Shown piece after piece: positions 1 to 11,763 of a stretch of DNA of 64,000 nucleotides; the first letter of the stretch is position 1; each line of letters starts with the position of its first letter. A model generated the notes under the pieces. That model made no database searches, had not been told where the DNA came from, and saw only the letters and a program-made list of their open reading frames with translations. This DNA is from Paracentrotus lividus. Lineage: Eukaryota > Echinodermata > Echinoidea > Camarodonta > Echinidae. Made by a program: the position numbers and the translations under genes. Location of the stretch: NCBI GenBank assembly GCA_940671915.1, contig CALNVZ010003429.1, positions 22,641,635-22,705,634 on the forward strand, in the 5' to 3' direction.

Positions 1-118
1 GAGCAAAAGGCCAAGGTGAAGCAGCATCGGTTGAAAGCAAAAAAAAAAATCTTTATAAATTAATTAAACCAAATCTTCTTTAACCCATCTGCAGTAAATA
101 CGATTGGGGTATATATTA

Positions 119-928
119 TAGATATATTGACTGCTTTGAGGGACATGGTCGTTTCTAGACTTCTCAAGGGAATCTCCGCATCTGCTATAACCCAAGACCG
201 CAGGTCGCGGGTTATGGCAGATTCGGAGATTCCCGAGAGCAGTCTAGAAACGACCATGTCCCGAAAATAAAAGCAGTCAATATATATTTTATATGCCGAA
301 TCTAAAAACAACAAACATGGTCTAATTTTGACCTAGAACTAAGTCTAAGTGAAGTCTACGATCTAGATTCTAAAATAGGCCTAACGTTAGATCTAGACTA
401 GCCTAGAGTCATGAAAGTTAAGTCAGTTCGAGCCTCTGGCTCTGCAGGCCACAATGCATGCTCACCACATGCACAGGCAACACATTTGCATTCTACTTAC
501 AACTAACTGCAAACTGCCGAGGAAGCAGGCCCTCCAGATTAACCTCTAAATCGCTTGTTTAGATCAACATCGTCATCGGAATTCAGGCTTAACGCTCAAC
601 TAGAAATCTGGGATTCGTTCTAGCGCGACGAAAGAATTTGTCTACGCTGCGCGCACGCGCGTTGACGCACAAGCAGCGGAGTTGTCTAAAATTATCGACC
701 AAATCGCGCCGCAAATTATGGTATCTGAAGTAAAGCGCATGCGCAGCAGCCTTGCACGTAAACAAATGGGGATCGCACTATGCCCATGGGCAAAAAGTAC
801 TGTAAAAATGTTCTATTGACCGGTAAAACCGGGAAAAATGTCTATGGCGGCCATAGGTCAGATTATGACTGCACTTTCAACCAATCAGAAGACAGGATTA
901 TTAAAGATTCTTAAAATGAGGTATATAA
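119..928. mobile_element. Non-autonomous 810-bp element with hairpin end (copy 1)
   Basis: The left end is a long imperfect palindrome (arms about 123-192 and 209-284). The rest has no coding potential. The equivalent site in copy B (about 29,935) is empty, which defines the ends and a probable TA target duplication (117-118 and 929-930). The same element occurs at 39,711-40,530, in a different place of copy B. It resembles a TA-inserting MITE, but I cannot assign a superfamily. The small ORFs on both strands come from the palindrome. Confidence 0.8.
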
Positions 929-2939
929 TATGGGATATATTATACAGTACTTATGAATGATATGTACTATATCATAATTTAAAGCTACAAATGATGACAT
1001 GATCATACATTTTTGCATTCTATACATGAATGAATAGACAATTATAAGTTGCACTCTGATTTGAAATGTTGCTCTATATTCAGCTTTTCCTGTGGAAAAG
1101 GGTATAATTGGTTTATAAACTTGTATATTTCTGTCGCCAAATAAAGTTTGACTATCATTCCATTCAAGTCAAGTTGTTTTTATCTTTGTTTATTCTTCTT
1201 GCATGTTTTCCCAATCTACATATACAGTCAACCTTGCTTAAGTCAAAGGCCTTTTCTATTAAGTCAAACATATTTTCTCAGTCCCAAAAGATTTGGGCAA
1301 GGTTGACTCTTTCTCATTGAAGACAAATCCTTGAGAGTACATTCAAGACCACATGGGGGAAACTTTAAAAAAAAAGAGAGAGAAAAAAAGAGAGAAGACT
1401 GTTGACACGTTTGCGCCTAGTGGGAGGCAATTGGTACTTTGTATGTTATCCCTTTCAAGTACTCCAAGAAGAGTTTTAATAGACAGGCGATCTTTATATA
1501 GAGGGTTGCCACTAAGACAGGTTTGACTGTAATGTGCTCTGTATGATAGCAGCAAAGCCTCAAACTAAGAAACTGTTGAAAGCCTGGTGAGCTGCAGTGT
1601 AGAAAAAAAAAATAAGACAAAGAAACAAAATAATCAAACTAACAATAAAAGATTTTTATTCATTTTTTTTTTTTTTTTTTTTTTATGGGGGGGGGGGGAG
1701 GAGGTAAAAACCGGCTCTTTACTGCTGAGAGCCAGATCATAAGTTTATTGCAGACATGGACCTAGGGGAGGTAGATGGCCTAAGCAGGGGATCTGACAAA
1801 ACCCTTTATTCCCCCCCCCCGAACGTAATTTCCTAAAGTACTGTTGGCCACTGAGCATTTTTGGAAAGTGGAGGGGCTGATCGGAAGTGCGGGGGGCTGA
1901 ACAGCCTAAAATCACACATCTTTGGTCATTTTTGCTTTATTGTACAAGTTTGCTGAAAAAAGTTGGGGGGGGGGAGGGGCTTCAGCCCCTTCCGGCTCCG
2001 CGGCCCTGTTAAGTGCAATGACACCTGTCTGGTCACATTTTAAAAAATATTATCCTTTAATAATAGTCTTTAAATGTAGAGAAAAATTAGAAAAGAGATT
2101 AATGTACATATTGATCATGTTAGGAGGAGATTACATTTTGCACACATGATTTATACAGTATTCCCTGCAAGAATTGCAAATTGATAGAGAGGCAGCTTAT
2201 GCCATAATATCAGGTAAAATTGTGGCGAAATACTAGAAAAAATTACCAGTATATTTTATCAATGTCATTTGCGATACTTAAATCGCGTCTGGTATACAGA
2301 CTACGAGTTATCTAAAGCTGATGTGAATATTGCGGCGTTGCCTTGATCTGCTGATGTCGAACCTCTTTCACTTGGATTATACGCTCGTTTTAGATGGAGA
2401 AAAAGTCGAATTATATTAGCAATATATGATAAAAGGTAAGTAGAAGCTGAGATAAAAATTGCAGTGTTTAATCTCATCGACAGAGATGATTTCATGAGTG
2501 TAGTTATGTTGGGATGTCGTCCCATTAATTGCCCCGGTCGATCAGGGTTGCAGCGGTGACTGTGTGTGTGTGGGTTCATGGCTACGCTCTCCCCCGACCG
2601 GTCGGGAGAGTGTAGGTATAAACAAACACACAGTCACCGCTGCAATGCCGAATATGTGTGCGTGTGTGGCATGACTGCACCAATCCAGCGGAGGCCTCCT
2701 CGCCTACATAAAAATTATATCTTAGCAGCTGGATTGGGGCCGTAGCATGTGTATATATCCATTCCATCGATATCCTCACGGCGTTGGGTCAGGCTTCATT
2801 CCCATGCAAAGTAGACCGCTACCGGTACTGATATTATGAAGGAAGTGCCGCCTGTGTCTACGTTTGCACACCTAAAATTTGACCTCAATTTTTGTAAACT
2901 AAAGACAATTGTTTTAATTAATGTTTATTCAATTCTTTA
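929..2939. other. Gene-free stretch upstream of gene A
   Basis: I see no gene here. It holds a T/G homopolymer tract (about 1,662-1,699), A/G-rich runs near 1,370-1,400, C- and G-runs near 1,810 and 1,965, and a hairpin at 2,549-2,645. It aligns with 29,940-31,440 and 36,270-36,833 of copy B. Confidence 0.6.
2549..2645. repeat. Inverted repeat (hairpin)
   Basis: The arm TTGCAGCGGTGACTGTGTG is repeated in reverse complement at the right end, around a GC-rich centre containing GACCGGTC. The same structure is present in copy B at 36,429-36,543, so it predates the duplication. Confidence 0.75.
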
Positions 2940-3069
2940 CAGAGGATCAGAACGCTCTGAGAGAGAATTCAAAGCATTGGGGGGGGGGGGGGCAAGCCAG
3001 GCATTGTAACACACAATGGCTTGCCCCCATGCTTTCTTTCCGCACAGCCACAGGCTTCTGACGCCTCTG
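2940..3069. mobile_element. hAT-type MITE (CAGAGG termini, 8-bp target duplication)
   Basis: The element begins CAGAGG and ends CCTCTG. It is flanked on both sides by ATTCTTTA (2,932-2,939 and 3,070-3,077), a perfect 8-bp duplication typical of hAT transposons. The inside is a palindrome around a G-run with GCAAGCCA...TGGCTTGC arms. Relatives lie at 16,013-16,120 and 36,834-36,974. Confidence 0.8.
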
Positions 3070-3140
3070 ATTCTTTATATTCCAGACTAAAGATCAATTA
3101 AAACAAAAAAACAAAAATCAAGAAAATTGTTTTCCCAATT

Positions 3141-4882
3141 GAAGATGCTAGGCCTAGATTATCTAGTACTAGATCTAGATGTTCGTATGTTACATTTTGG
3201 CCAAATTGAGTTATTTGTATGTTTCAACATGTGCACTTTAACTTGTAAGTAGACCCCTATTTAAAAATTAATATTTTAATTACATAGGGTCAAATTGGCA
3301 CCCCACTGTTTTCACACAAAGCAAATTTTTAGTATGGTAGGGGTTCATAAAGCTACGCACTGGAAAATACGCGCTAAGTGAATGGGGCCAAAATATGCAC
3401 TCGCATAATACAGGCGGCGTGGTAGCAAAATAGTGTTTCATTTTAAAGTTCAAAATTCCACCTTTTTAGGCTAAACATAGAAGCAAGGTGCTAAAAAGGT
3501 AAAAATTATTGAATTGTGGTAACTATTTCATAACATATCATGAAAATTTGGAAGAAAACACATAATTAAAAGTGTTAAATCAAACTGCAAAGTGAGTGCG
3601 TAAACTTATGAACCGTTCTTTTTTGACGGCAACGGAGGAAAGGGTTTAGGTCTCGCCGCGATTTTCGTAATTGCTGTTAGTTTTATTCCATGTTTTTTGC
3701 ACCAAGTTAATCCTCACAAAATGTAGCAAAAGATGGTATAAAAATTGTAATATGATATATTAAATTCTGCTACTTCTAAATCGTCAAAAACTAAGTGCGT
3801 AGCTTTATGAACCCCCTTCATACTAGATGTTCCTATGTGCAGTCATCTAGAACTAGAAGTACCTATGTGACATATTCATTTATTCATTTCTTTCTTTAAA
3901 TATTTATTCATTTATTCCTTTATTTTATGTTAAAGTATACTTTTTCTTAAGTGGTATGTCCTATTGTTCCTTCTCTTTTCTTTTTTTCTAAGCGCATAGG
4001 GACTTAAATTCATTTTTTGTGATATGCGTATACAAGAATTGTTCATTATTATTATTATTATGACCAGCCAATCAATACACGCATAACAAGTCACTTGATC
4101 TGTTCAATGCACACACACTTGCATATATATGCAGCGTTATGGAAATCAAACACAAGATTTAAATCAATCATAATTAGGTCTTCAATGATTTCAATATATT
4201 TAGAATTTTGCAAAACCATCACCATCATGTTAGGAAAAATCAACATGATCATGATCATTATGCCTTCTATCAGTGAAAATAATGTGTCATAACTTTTAGT
4301 ATGTGTCTCAAACAAGCGTATATAATGTAGTCAGTTTTATGTCTTTAATAGCACATATATACATATCCTAAAATGTATGACTGTGATGACCAGCACAGTG
4401 ATGAAATATGTGTCATTTTTTTTTGTTGCTTAATGTAGACCTTTTAAATCTGAAAAATCATCACCAAAATCATTCTTTATATGACTATAAGACACACGAT
4501 GACCAAACATGCATCATGATCAAGATGGTGATGATGAACTGCCAGTCCACTGATGATATTTTTTCTGTTAATATAGTGAAGTTAATAAAACTACCATTTT
4601 ACCATAAATATCTAAATATAATGTTGTTTTCATTATGATGTTGACTTTTCAGTACTAGAAGTTCTTATGTGCACTGTTATATAGAGCTAAAAGTTCCTAT
4701 GTGCAGTTAATTGATTATTGGATTATGCATCAAAACTTTCCTATACATGACACCATGTCAATCTGAAAGTTTGACATCTATATGATATGAAACATGATTT
4801 GTGAACATATTCAAAACGTTTAACCCTCTGTTTCTCAAAACTTATTTGATGTAACATAGGAACATCTAGTACTAGCATCTTC
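3141..4882. mobile_element. 1.74-kb terminal-inverted-repeat element at an AATT site
   Basis: The left terminus GAAGATGCTAG is repeated in reverse at the right end (CTAGCATCTTC), with AATT on both sides (3,137-3,140 and 4,883-4,886). Inverted sub-repeats of the type TAGAAGTTCCTATGTGCAG occur near 3,815-3,870 and 4,650-4,705. There is no transposase-like reading frame. In copy B the same AATT site carries a different, shorter element (37,051-37,535). Confidence 0.75.
3331..3825. mobile_element. Nested inverted-repeat element
   Basis: Left AGTATGGTAGGGGTTCATAA and right TTATGAACCCCCTTCATACT are inverted repeats of about 30 bp, continuing into GCTACGCAC/GTGCGTAGC. The element lies wholly inside the 3,141-4,882 element, so it was inserted later. 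Confidence 0.7.
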
Positions 4883-5659
4883 AATTAAGAACAATTTTTT
4901 GGGGGTACAATTTTAAAATGAGCTTGTCATTTTTTGTAGCAAAACTGGAAAATGCCCATGTCTGCACATTAACTCATTTTGCATGCAGTTACAGCGCAGT
5001 TAACTTATGAAGTTTCACTTTTTGACAATGCCTTGTTAAAATTTTCAGGGTAGTGCTGATGCAAATAAAACTTGCTGAAAATCATGACATTGGTAAATAA
5101 TCATCTTCCCAGTTTTTTGTGACAAAATGGATTGTTTGGGATAAGATCGGAAATCAATGATGTTGGGTGTTTTTTTCTATGAAAAATCACCTATATAATT
5201 ATGTGGGTGCACAGACATGGGCACTGCACAGAGTTACATGTAGGCACTCGTACCATACTCTTTGTGCACATAAAGCCTACTGAGCTAATTTTGTGATGAA
5301 ATAATAGTTGCCAGCTTTCAAAAGAAAAGCTGATCAAATTAGCTCTTAATTTATTCATGTCATGAAAGGGTTACTACATGTAGCATTCTTTTTATTATTC
5401 CATCTATACACACTATTTCAAATAACCTCCATGCATCTTTAATATTTGCCTAGCTGCATTGCGTTTGTACACACATGTGCAATGCAAACAGTCTTCTGTG
5501 TTTGCAACCTATAGCTCAATAGCAAAATCATACAAATGTTGAGAAGTAGTAATGAATTATCAATATGTAGCAATATGTAGAAACTGGTCACTGTCCTACG
5601 TTCCATGCATTGTTTCTATACACCTGTAGGCCCAGCTACAGGTACATTGAACATTGAAG

Positions 5660-5916
5660 ACTGATGTGTTGGCTCAGTGGATAGAGCATCCGCCTCATAA
5701 TCAGGAGGTCATGGGTTCGAGCCCCGGCCGCGTCATACCAAAAGACATTAAAAAATGGTAGTTGCTGCTTCCTTGTTTGGCATTCCACAAGAGGGGGATA
5801 GAGTAATGTTTTTCTGGCGCTGCTCAGCGGCTGCCGGGCCCATGAGAAAAGGGGCAAAATAAATATCTGTTTCCGACAATAAAATTTGGAGCATTTAGAT
5901 TTTTAGATTTAGAGAT
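5660..5916 (+). mobile_element. tRNA-derived SINE, present only in copy A
   Basis: The head contains a consensus pol III A box (TGGCTCAGTGG, 5,670-5,680) and B box (GGTTCGAGCCC, 5,714-5,724), with a CAT-anticodon-like loop between them. The anticodon and acceptor stems pair poorly, so this is not a functional tRNA gene. A body of about 170 bp follows and ends in TTTAGATTT repeats. Copy B lacks it: near 39,366 the flanks are joined directly. It is therefore a post-duplication insertion. Confidence 0.75.
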
Positions 5917-6298
5917 TAATACTTTTCATCAAGTTATGGTGGATACATTTCATCTTTCCAGCAACATCTTTTTGTTCTGGCTCTAATTAATATCAATGTG
6001 TTCGTTTGTTTCTGTCTTCGCGTTTTTATCTTCTACTGAACATGTTATGATTTCAGACTTTCCCCATCTAGATGCCCATTACAGACTTGTGTAATATTCA
6101 TATAAGGGCTGTCCCCACTAGAGGTTTTTGCCTCTTCAAAATACCTCCTACAGATTAGAAAGTATGTGTAATGTGTAGAGGGATGTAATATTTTCATATC
6201 AAATGTTTACGCATTGTCATTGCACATCTCATTTATTGGTGCAATGTACAGTATGTACTATACCTTGCAGTTGTGCACTGTTACATGTTTACATACTA

Positions 6299-6502
6299 CT
6301 GTATTCGCTGTTATTTTCGCGCGATTAATTTTTCGCGCTTAGAGGCCGCAAAACATATTTGCGGGTTCGAACGCAATTAACCCCATTCAAAGCATGCATA
6401 AGAAATCATGCTCATATATTCTCGTGTTTTTAAATTCGCGCCGTAAATCTTTGCGCGAAATCCGCGAAAATAAATGTACTGCGAATATTTCCACGTTTAC
6501 AG
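6299..6502. mobile_element. TA-inserting MITE with CTGTATTCGC terminus
   Basis: The ends CTGTATTCGC and TTTACAG are inverted and flanked by TA. The interior is rich in TTTTCGCG and CGCGAAAA. Copy B is empty here (near 40,577), giving exact borders. Copies of the family lie at 40,686-40,915 and 41,627-41,825, with an older relative near 27,122-27,301. Confidence 0.8.
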
Positions 6503-7560
6503 TATGCTCAGAACACAAACTCTCTATGAATATGATGCATTTTTGAAGAGACACACCACGTTGTGGGACCAGTGTCTACACTAAGCATTTTTAAATGTGT
6601 GCTAGCTATATAACATGTTTGCTCATAACACAAACTCTCTATAAATATAAAGCATTTTTTATGAGACACACCCCCTCGTGTGAACAGCCTGTCAGTGTCA
6701 GTGCACACTGAACCAGGTTTCTGCTCCCTGAGGCATAAGTAGAGTATTGATCCAAGTTGTAATCAATTTAGATGATGTGAATGCTTGGTGGTGCGCACAC
6801 ATGGCTAGCTTGGTCGTCTAGCCTCCATGCGTGGGTATGGCTGTAATCACAGTTTGGATGGGCAGGAGGTTCTTATTGGGTTGAGAAAGCAAAGTATTTT
6901 GATTATATTCATGTGTATTCAAAGTACATCTACATGTATGTGCATGTACATGTACGTGTATGCATTAAATAGTGGATATTGATATGTGTACAGTTTTATA
7001 CTGCATAAAGTACATGGACGGCCTGTGCAATTCTCATAAATGTGGGTAAGACATTGAAATTACTCTTCTCTTTATACAGTATTAAAAAATGCTCTGAAAT
7101 TTAACTGTTGAGTACATTGTACAAACTTATCTGCCTGCTAAAAGCTATCAGAAACATTTTACAGATTCAATCAAAATTTGTGTTTACAGCATGACATGTT
7201 TACAAATCTGTCTAATGTCGTTTTTACCTAGAATTGGTTTCTAGGATATTTTGCATACTGTTTGTAGCCTAATGTAAATGCAGGCCAACACATGTACAAT
7301 GTACATGTAGTACACTGTACGCTATATGTATAAATCACATGATTCATACATTCATACACGTTGTGTACATGTACAGCCATCAATCTGAATAAGATGTGAA
7401 CGTACTTGTACGTGTACATGTACATATTTGTTGTGCATTTTCATCATCAGTTACTACGTAGTTTAGGCTAGGCAATGAAATGCATTGTAAGTTCATGGAG
7501 GGCCTACATTGTACAGTATGTTATACATGGACATATTACATTGTAGTTATAAATACATTT

Positions 7561-7825
7561 TGGCCCATATTCTCAAAAGCCGCCTAACTTTAAGCCTAGC
7601 TTAAATCTGTGGTTTAACTCGTAAAAGGGAATTAATCTGTCTATGTTGCATGTTCCTTTCACCTTCACTGAATTCTGGAATCATGTTTATAAGGGAAACT
7701 ATTGTACTTAACATTCTCGAGCAGTTTTCAATAGTTTCACTACCAAAAATTATGATGAATTGAACATCTCAAACCACAGATTTAAGCTAGGCTTAAAGTT
7801 AGGCGGATTTTGAGAATACGGGCCA
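7561..7825. mobile_element. Foldback MITE with TGGCCC termini
   Basis: The arms TGGCCCATATTCTCAAAA... and the reverse (...TTTTGAGAATACGGGCCA) continue as inverted repeats for about 60 bp through GCCTAACTTTAAGCCTAGC. The corresponding part of copy B (about 42,035-42,060) lacks it. Confidence 0.75.
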
Positions 7826-8220
7826 TAAATGTTGTATACATGTATCAAAATTATTATTTTTTTTAGTTACTGTACTTTGCATGTACATACATGTAAATGT
7901 ACGTGCAGGCATTATCTTACCAAGATACATGTAAACGCATTGTTGAACATGTGGCGTACATGTACAGCTATATTTGTGTGTGTGTCTGTAATCAAGAGTT
8001 GGACATGATTAAAATTGAAGTCAGTAATGCCGATGAATGCGTCTGGAAGAGAGAAACAATATATAGCTTTTAATTTTAATTTTTTTTTGTAAATGATTTG
8101 ATGCTGGCACATGTATAGCACATTCAATGTATGTGCACTGTGACATATAGCAATTTATTCCAAAGTATGAATTCATGCTTTACTATAATTGTACATGACT
8201 TTCTCTTTTGTCATTTCCAG

Positions 8221-8359
8221 GGTAAACATTTCAATGCAGTAGAGTGTGAAAACCAGTCTGGCTACCATGCCCAGCCAACTCAAGCTCTAAACACTATCCT
8301 TCAAGGTGTGTACAGTTTCATCCACTACTAGCCAGAGAGCTTTTCAACTTGATCTCACA
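8221..8359 (+). other. Putative 5' UTR exon part, gene A
   Basis: A TTTCCAG acceptor-like site precedes about 140 bp that are conserved with copy B (42,428-42,565) up to the start codon. The two copies keep no common reading frame here, so it is probably untranslated leader. Confidence 0.35.
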
Positions 8360-8545
8360 ATGGCCCCAAGATGTATTATTGCATTAGCGTTGGTGGTGTC
8401 GTTGCTGCTGGTTGGAGAGTTGTGTAGTGGGGAAGTGTATGATGACGACTCACAGATGTTCAGCTATAGTAAAGACGCAGAGGATGGAACGCTTGATGCT
8501 CACGTGCAGAACTGGGCAACGCTTGTACAGAATTATATTGTCCAT
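8360..8545 (+). CDS. Gene A exon 1 (signal peptide)
   Basis: 62 codons, ending in phase 0 at CAT|GTAAGG. The hydrophobic leader ends near Cys-Ser-Gly, followed by an acidic EVYDDD start of the mature chain. The Met chosen is the one shared with copy B. Confidence 0.8.
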
Positions 8546-8933
8546 GTAAGGCTTTCTGTCTGTCTGTCTTTCTGTCTGTCTGTCTGTCTCTCTCTCTTTT
8601 CTGTCTCTCCTTCTCTCTCTCTCCCTCCTAGGATCTATCTCATTTTCTCTCTCGTAATCTTTTTTAATTTATTTTTTATGTCACTATTGCACTGTAACAG
8701 AAAAGACATGATCAAAATCTATGGTAAACTGTATAAAGAGATACAATCAATCCTGTTTCTCTTTTAAATGTTACAGGACAATATGTATCCCTTCTTGTTC
8801 TCTCCCTAATGTCTTTCTTTATCTCTGTTTCCGTTTCCATATATTTGTATTTGTTCTCTTTCTGTTGTCATATCTGTTTCTCTTTTTCTCTTTTTCTCTG
8901 TATTATTCAGTCTATCTCTGACTCGATCTGTCT

Positions 8934-8965
<32 letters not shown>

Positions 8966-9173
8966 GCAAACTATCATTTTATCAGACTGTATACACATTG
9001 ATGAATTTGCTAATTTCTAGCTTTCTCCTCTCTCTCTCTCTGTGTCTCTCTCTCTTTTTCCCTCTCCTCTCTATCTGTGCATCTCCCATTTTTTCTCATA
9101 TTTTACATGTAAATTGACTTTATCTCCTTCTCTCTCCCCCTACCCCCCTCTCTCCCTGCCTGTCTCTCCTCAG
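8546..9173 (+). other. Intron 1 of gene A, pyrimidine-rich microsatellites
   Basis: It contains (CTGT)n and (CT)n tracts at about 8,556-8,626, 8,931-8,964 and 9,027-9,070, running into the CTCCTCAG acceptor. The serine/leucine-rich ORFs here are low-complexity artefacts. Confidence 0.7.
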
Positions 9174-9323
9174 CTCACCAGTGAGGGGCTACAGTCACAC
9201 TACACCCAACATTTCTTTGACACTGCAAACTACACCTTACAAGAGAAGAACGGCAATGAGACGGTTAAGAGGGTCAAAGACCTTTTAGGAGACTACTTTG
9301 TCAGAAAAGAACAAGCAGCTAGA
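9174..9323 (+). CDS. Gene A exon 2
   Basis: 50 codons in phase 0, from LTSEGLQ to EQAAR, with N-glycosylation sequons (N-Y-T, N-E-T). The encoded protein is identical to copy B although several third positions differ, a sign of past purifying selection. Confidence 0.8.
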
Positions 9324-9957
9324 GTGAGTCAATTAACTTACTATAATAGATGTTGATTTATTCCTTTGAAAAACAATCTTGAGTTGTCAAATTGAGCAAT
9401 AATTTTGAAAGAAAGTCTTAGAAAGCAAGGTGATTTTGTTTCATATCATCACATAGTTGGAACATAGTTTAAAGCCAGCTAAATATTGTGAAATGAAAAC
9501 TGACATAAACCTTGTAAAAACCAAACACATATACATTAATCACACATCGAGTATACAATCTTGTAGAAAAGATTTGTCTAATGATAATAGGGCTACAACA
9601 TGCTTATTTTGTTGATTATTTAGTATTAAAATGATTTCTTATTTTCTATCAGAAATGATTTGGAAAAATGTATGTCTATAATTTATACCTATATTGTACA
9701 AAACGCTTTGCAGTCATTATGGTAGAATATTAAATGAGAAAACATAGTGTGTAATGACTACAGTTAATCTTTAATTCAACCATAATTCAAAGATTCATCG
9801 GTACATTAAATTACATGTTAGTTAATCTTTATTAGCTACATATAGTCATGTTGATTTGACTAATATTTGATATCACTGTATGTTACTTGCTATCTTCTAG
9901 AATATAGATCAGTATAAATATAATATTAAAGCTACAACTGTGTTGATTTGATCAATA

Positions 9958-10080
9958 TTCATATACACTGTATCACTTCATTTACAACTTATCCTCTAGA
10001 CTCTATCCGTAAAATATAAGACCAATATTCATATATCACTTCATTTACAACTTATCCTCTGGACTCTATCCGTAAAATTT
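9958..10080 (+). repeat. 63-bp minisatellite, two units
   Basis: Units contain CATATATCACTTCATTTACA followed by ACTTATCCTCT and CTCTATCCGTAAAAT. Copy B carries about five units at 46,283-46,600, so the array changed length after duplication. Confidence 0.75.
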
Positions 10081-10156
10081 TGATTTGATCGATATTCACA
10101 CATCACTTTATTAACAACTTGTTATCTTCTTGACTTAATGTCATTATGTAATTTAA

Positions 10157-10400
10157 CCCTCTCATTACCGTGGTCGCCTTTTGGCACCATAAAACACTGG
10201 TGACAAGGGAAACTGATTTTACTGCCATTTTGCAAGAAAGCGCTATGTCTTGTTGATTATGTACTGTTGGAAAGCTGGGAACGGTAGTTTTCATGTGGAT
10301 GCTATTAACACTTGGGGTATTGCTTGAGTTCTCTTTTTGAAAATGTGAAATGAAGTGTGGGAATTCAGTTTTTTGAAAAAGGTGCCTGGTAACGAAAGGG
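10157..10400. mobile_element. piggyBac-like MITE (TTAA site), copy A only
   Basis: The sequence is TTAA|CCCTCTCATTACC...GGTAACGAAAGGG|TTAA, with inverted termini. Copy B has only the unoccupied site near 46,676 (the tetramer reads TTCA there). TTAA duplication and CCCT termini are piggyBac hallmarks. Confidence 0.8.
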
Positions 10401-10804
10401 TTAATCTTAAATCTATACAAATAAGCAATTTTATTTGACTAATATTCGCATATCACTTCATATAAACTCTATATCAGTGTAAATATATGTATTTTAATCT
10501 TAATAAAGCTAGATTAACTTCTTTTTGTCAATATTCATTTATCAGTATCACTACATTTACTACTTGTTACATGCACTGACATAAATCCATAAAGAAGGCT
10601 ATTCGTCTGTGGGGGATATTACATAATAATACAAAACGTCATCCCCCTTGATGAATAGATAGAGTGAGCAGATTTACGCCAGTGGTTATATGTTTCTTCT
10701 AAACTCTATATCAATATAAATGTACAATTCAATCTTAAAGCTACATGTACAACCATGTTAATTTGTTATCACTATATTTACAACATGTTATTGTTTGTTT
10801 CCAG

Positions 10805-10956
10805 AAAATTGTGCAGAAAGTTGTTGACCTGCACGACAGTTTCATGAACTCAACGAATGACAACTTCACATATACCAGACTAGATCAGCTTGGTAATAGT
10901 GTATACAGGGATGCTGATATATCGGATTCTCTTCCAGAGGACATTACTTTTAATTC
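10805..10956 (+). CDS. Gene A exon 3
   Basis: 50 codons plus 2 bases (phase 2). It encodes KIVQKVVDLHDSFMN onward with two N-glycosylation sequons. The acceptor is TTTCCAG and the donor TC|GTAAGT. The split codon TC+G is completed by exon 4. Confidence 0.8.
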
Positions 10957-11139
10957 GTAAGTATGTCACTTTAGCCAGTCCAGGGAATATAATATCTCTG
11001 CTCAGCCCTAACATTGCGAAACCCGCCTGACACAAAAAAATATCGCCTACCCGACTTCTTATTTTGATTGATTGCATGATATTGTTATGAAATTGCAATT
11101 GATATTGATATTGCAGTGGAAAATAAAGAAGTTTTCTTT

Positions 11140-11197
<58 letters not shown>

Positions 11198-11763
11198 TGC
11201 TGCTGCTGCATTGTGTTTGGGGCAGCTTTACAGCTTGTGAAAACTTTTCCTTTCTATTCTTAGCTGCATTTATGCATTCTACAATCTGAGCTGCATACAT
11301 GTATTTCTTTTGGCAATTGCACGTAGGAAGAAGATGGAAAAAAAAAAGTTCCACTCTACCTACATGTACATGTACCATATTTTTTAGTAATCTCTAATGC
11401 CGAGATTTTTTTTTTGGGGGGGGGGCTGGGGGTGGGGGGCTGATTGATCTCTTTCAAATATATATTGATTTTACTGAATAGTAAAAGTGTACAATTATGT
11501 ATTTGTTATGATCTATGAAATGCAACAATAATTAATACATGTCTTGTTTCAAAACTTGATTCTTGTAAAATAAAGACAATTTGAGCAGTATTATGCATAT
11601 GAAGTTTACCAAAGAATTGGTCTGTATTTCATGTACATATACACATGTAGTTATTATTGGTCTACATTGGTTCTATAAAACTATCCAATAAATATAATTG
11701 ATCATTGTTTTTAGTCAGAAAAGTTCAAACATTAAGATTTTATTCAGGAGAATTTCTGGTGCC
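10957..11763 (+). other. Intron 3 of gene A, left part
   Basis: It holds a T-run of about 53 bases (11,142-11,194), a T/G-run near 11,406-11,440 and no coding sequence before the antisense gene. An AATAAA in the - strand sense lies near 11,737-11,742, about 20 bases past the stop codon of the nested gene. Confidence 0.5.

Larger units (their letters stand above)
4883..8220. other. Gene-free 5' flank of VWA/Cache gene A
   Basis: I see no coding sequence. It holds a SINE (5,660-5,916), two MITEs (6,299-6,502 and 7,561-7,825) and tracts rich in GTACATGTAC (about 6,930-6,965 and 7,285-7,435). It aligns with 37,540-42,427 of copy B. Any promoter or leader exon for the gene should be here, but I find no clear core-promoter motif. 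Confidence 0.5.

Noticed and set aside
60..314. 84-residue ORF (- strand), also seen at 39,664-39,906 and on the + strand
   Set aside because: It is read from a palindromic transposon end. Both strands give nearly the same peptide because of the inverted repeat.
5661..5737. tRNA-Met (CAT) gene
   Set aside because: A and B boxes are good, but the acceptor and anticodon stems pair poorly and a SINE body follows. Treated as a SINE head.
8131..8331. Upstream ORF as part of the VWA/Cache protein
   Set aside because: Frame is not kept in copy B; the shared Met at 8,360 and 42,566 with a signal peptide is the better start.
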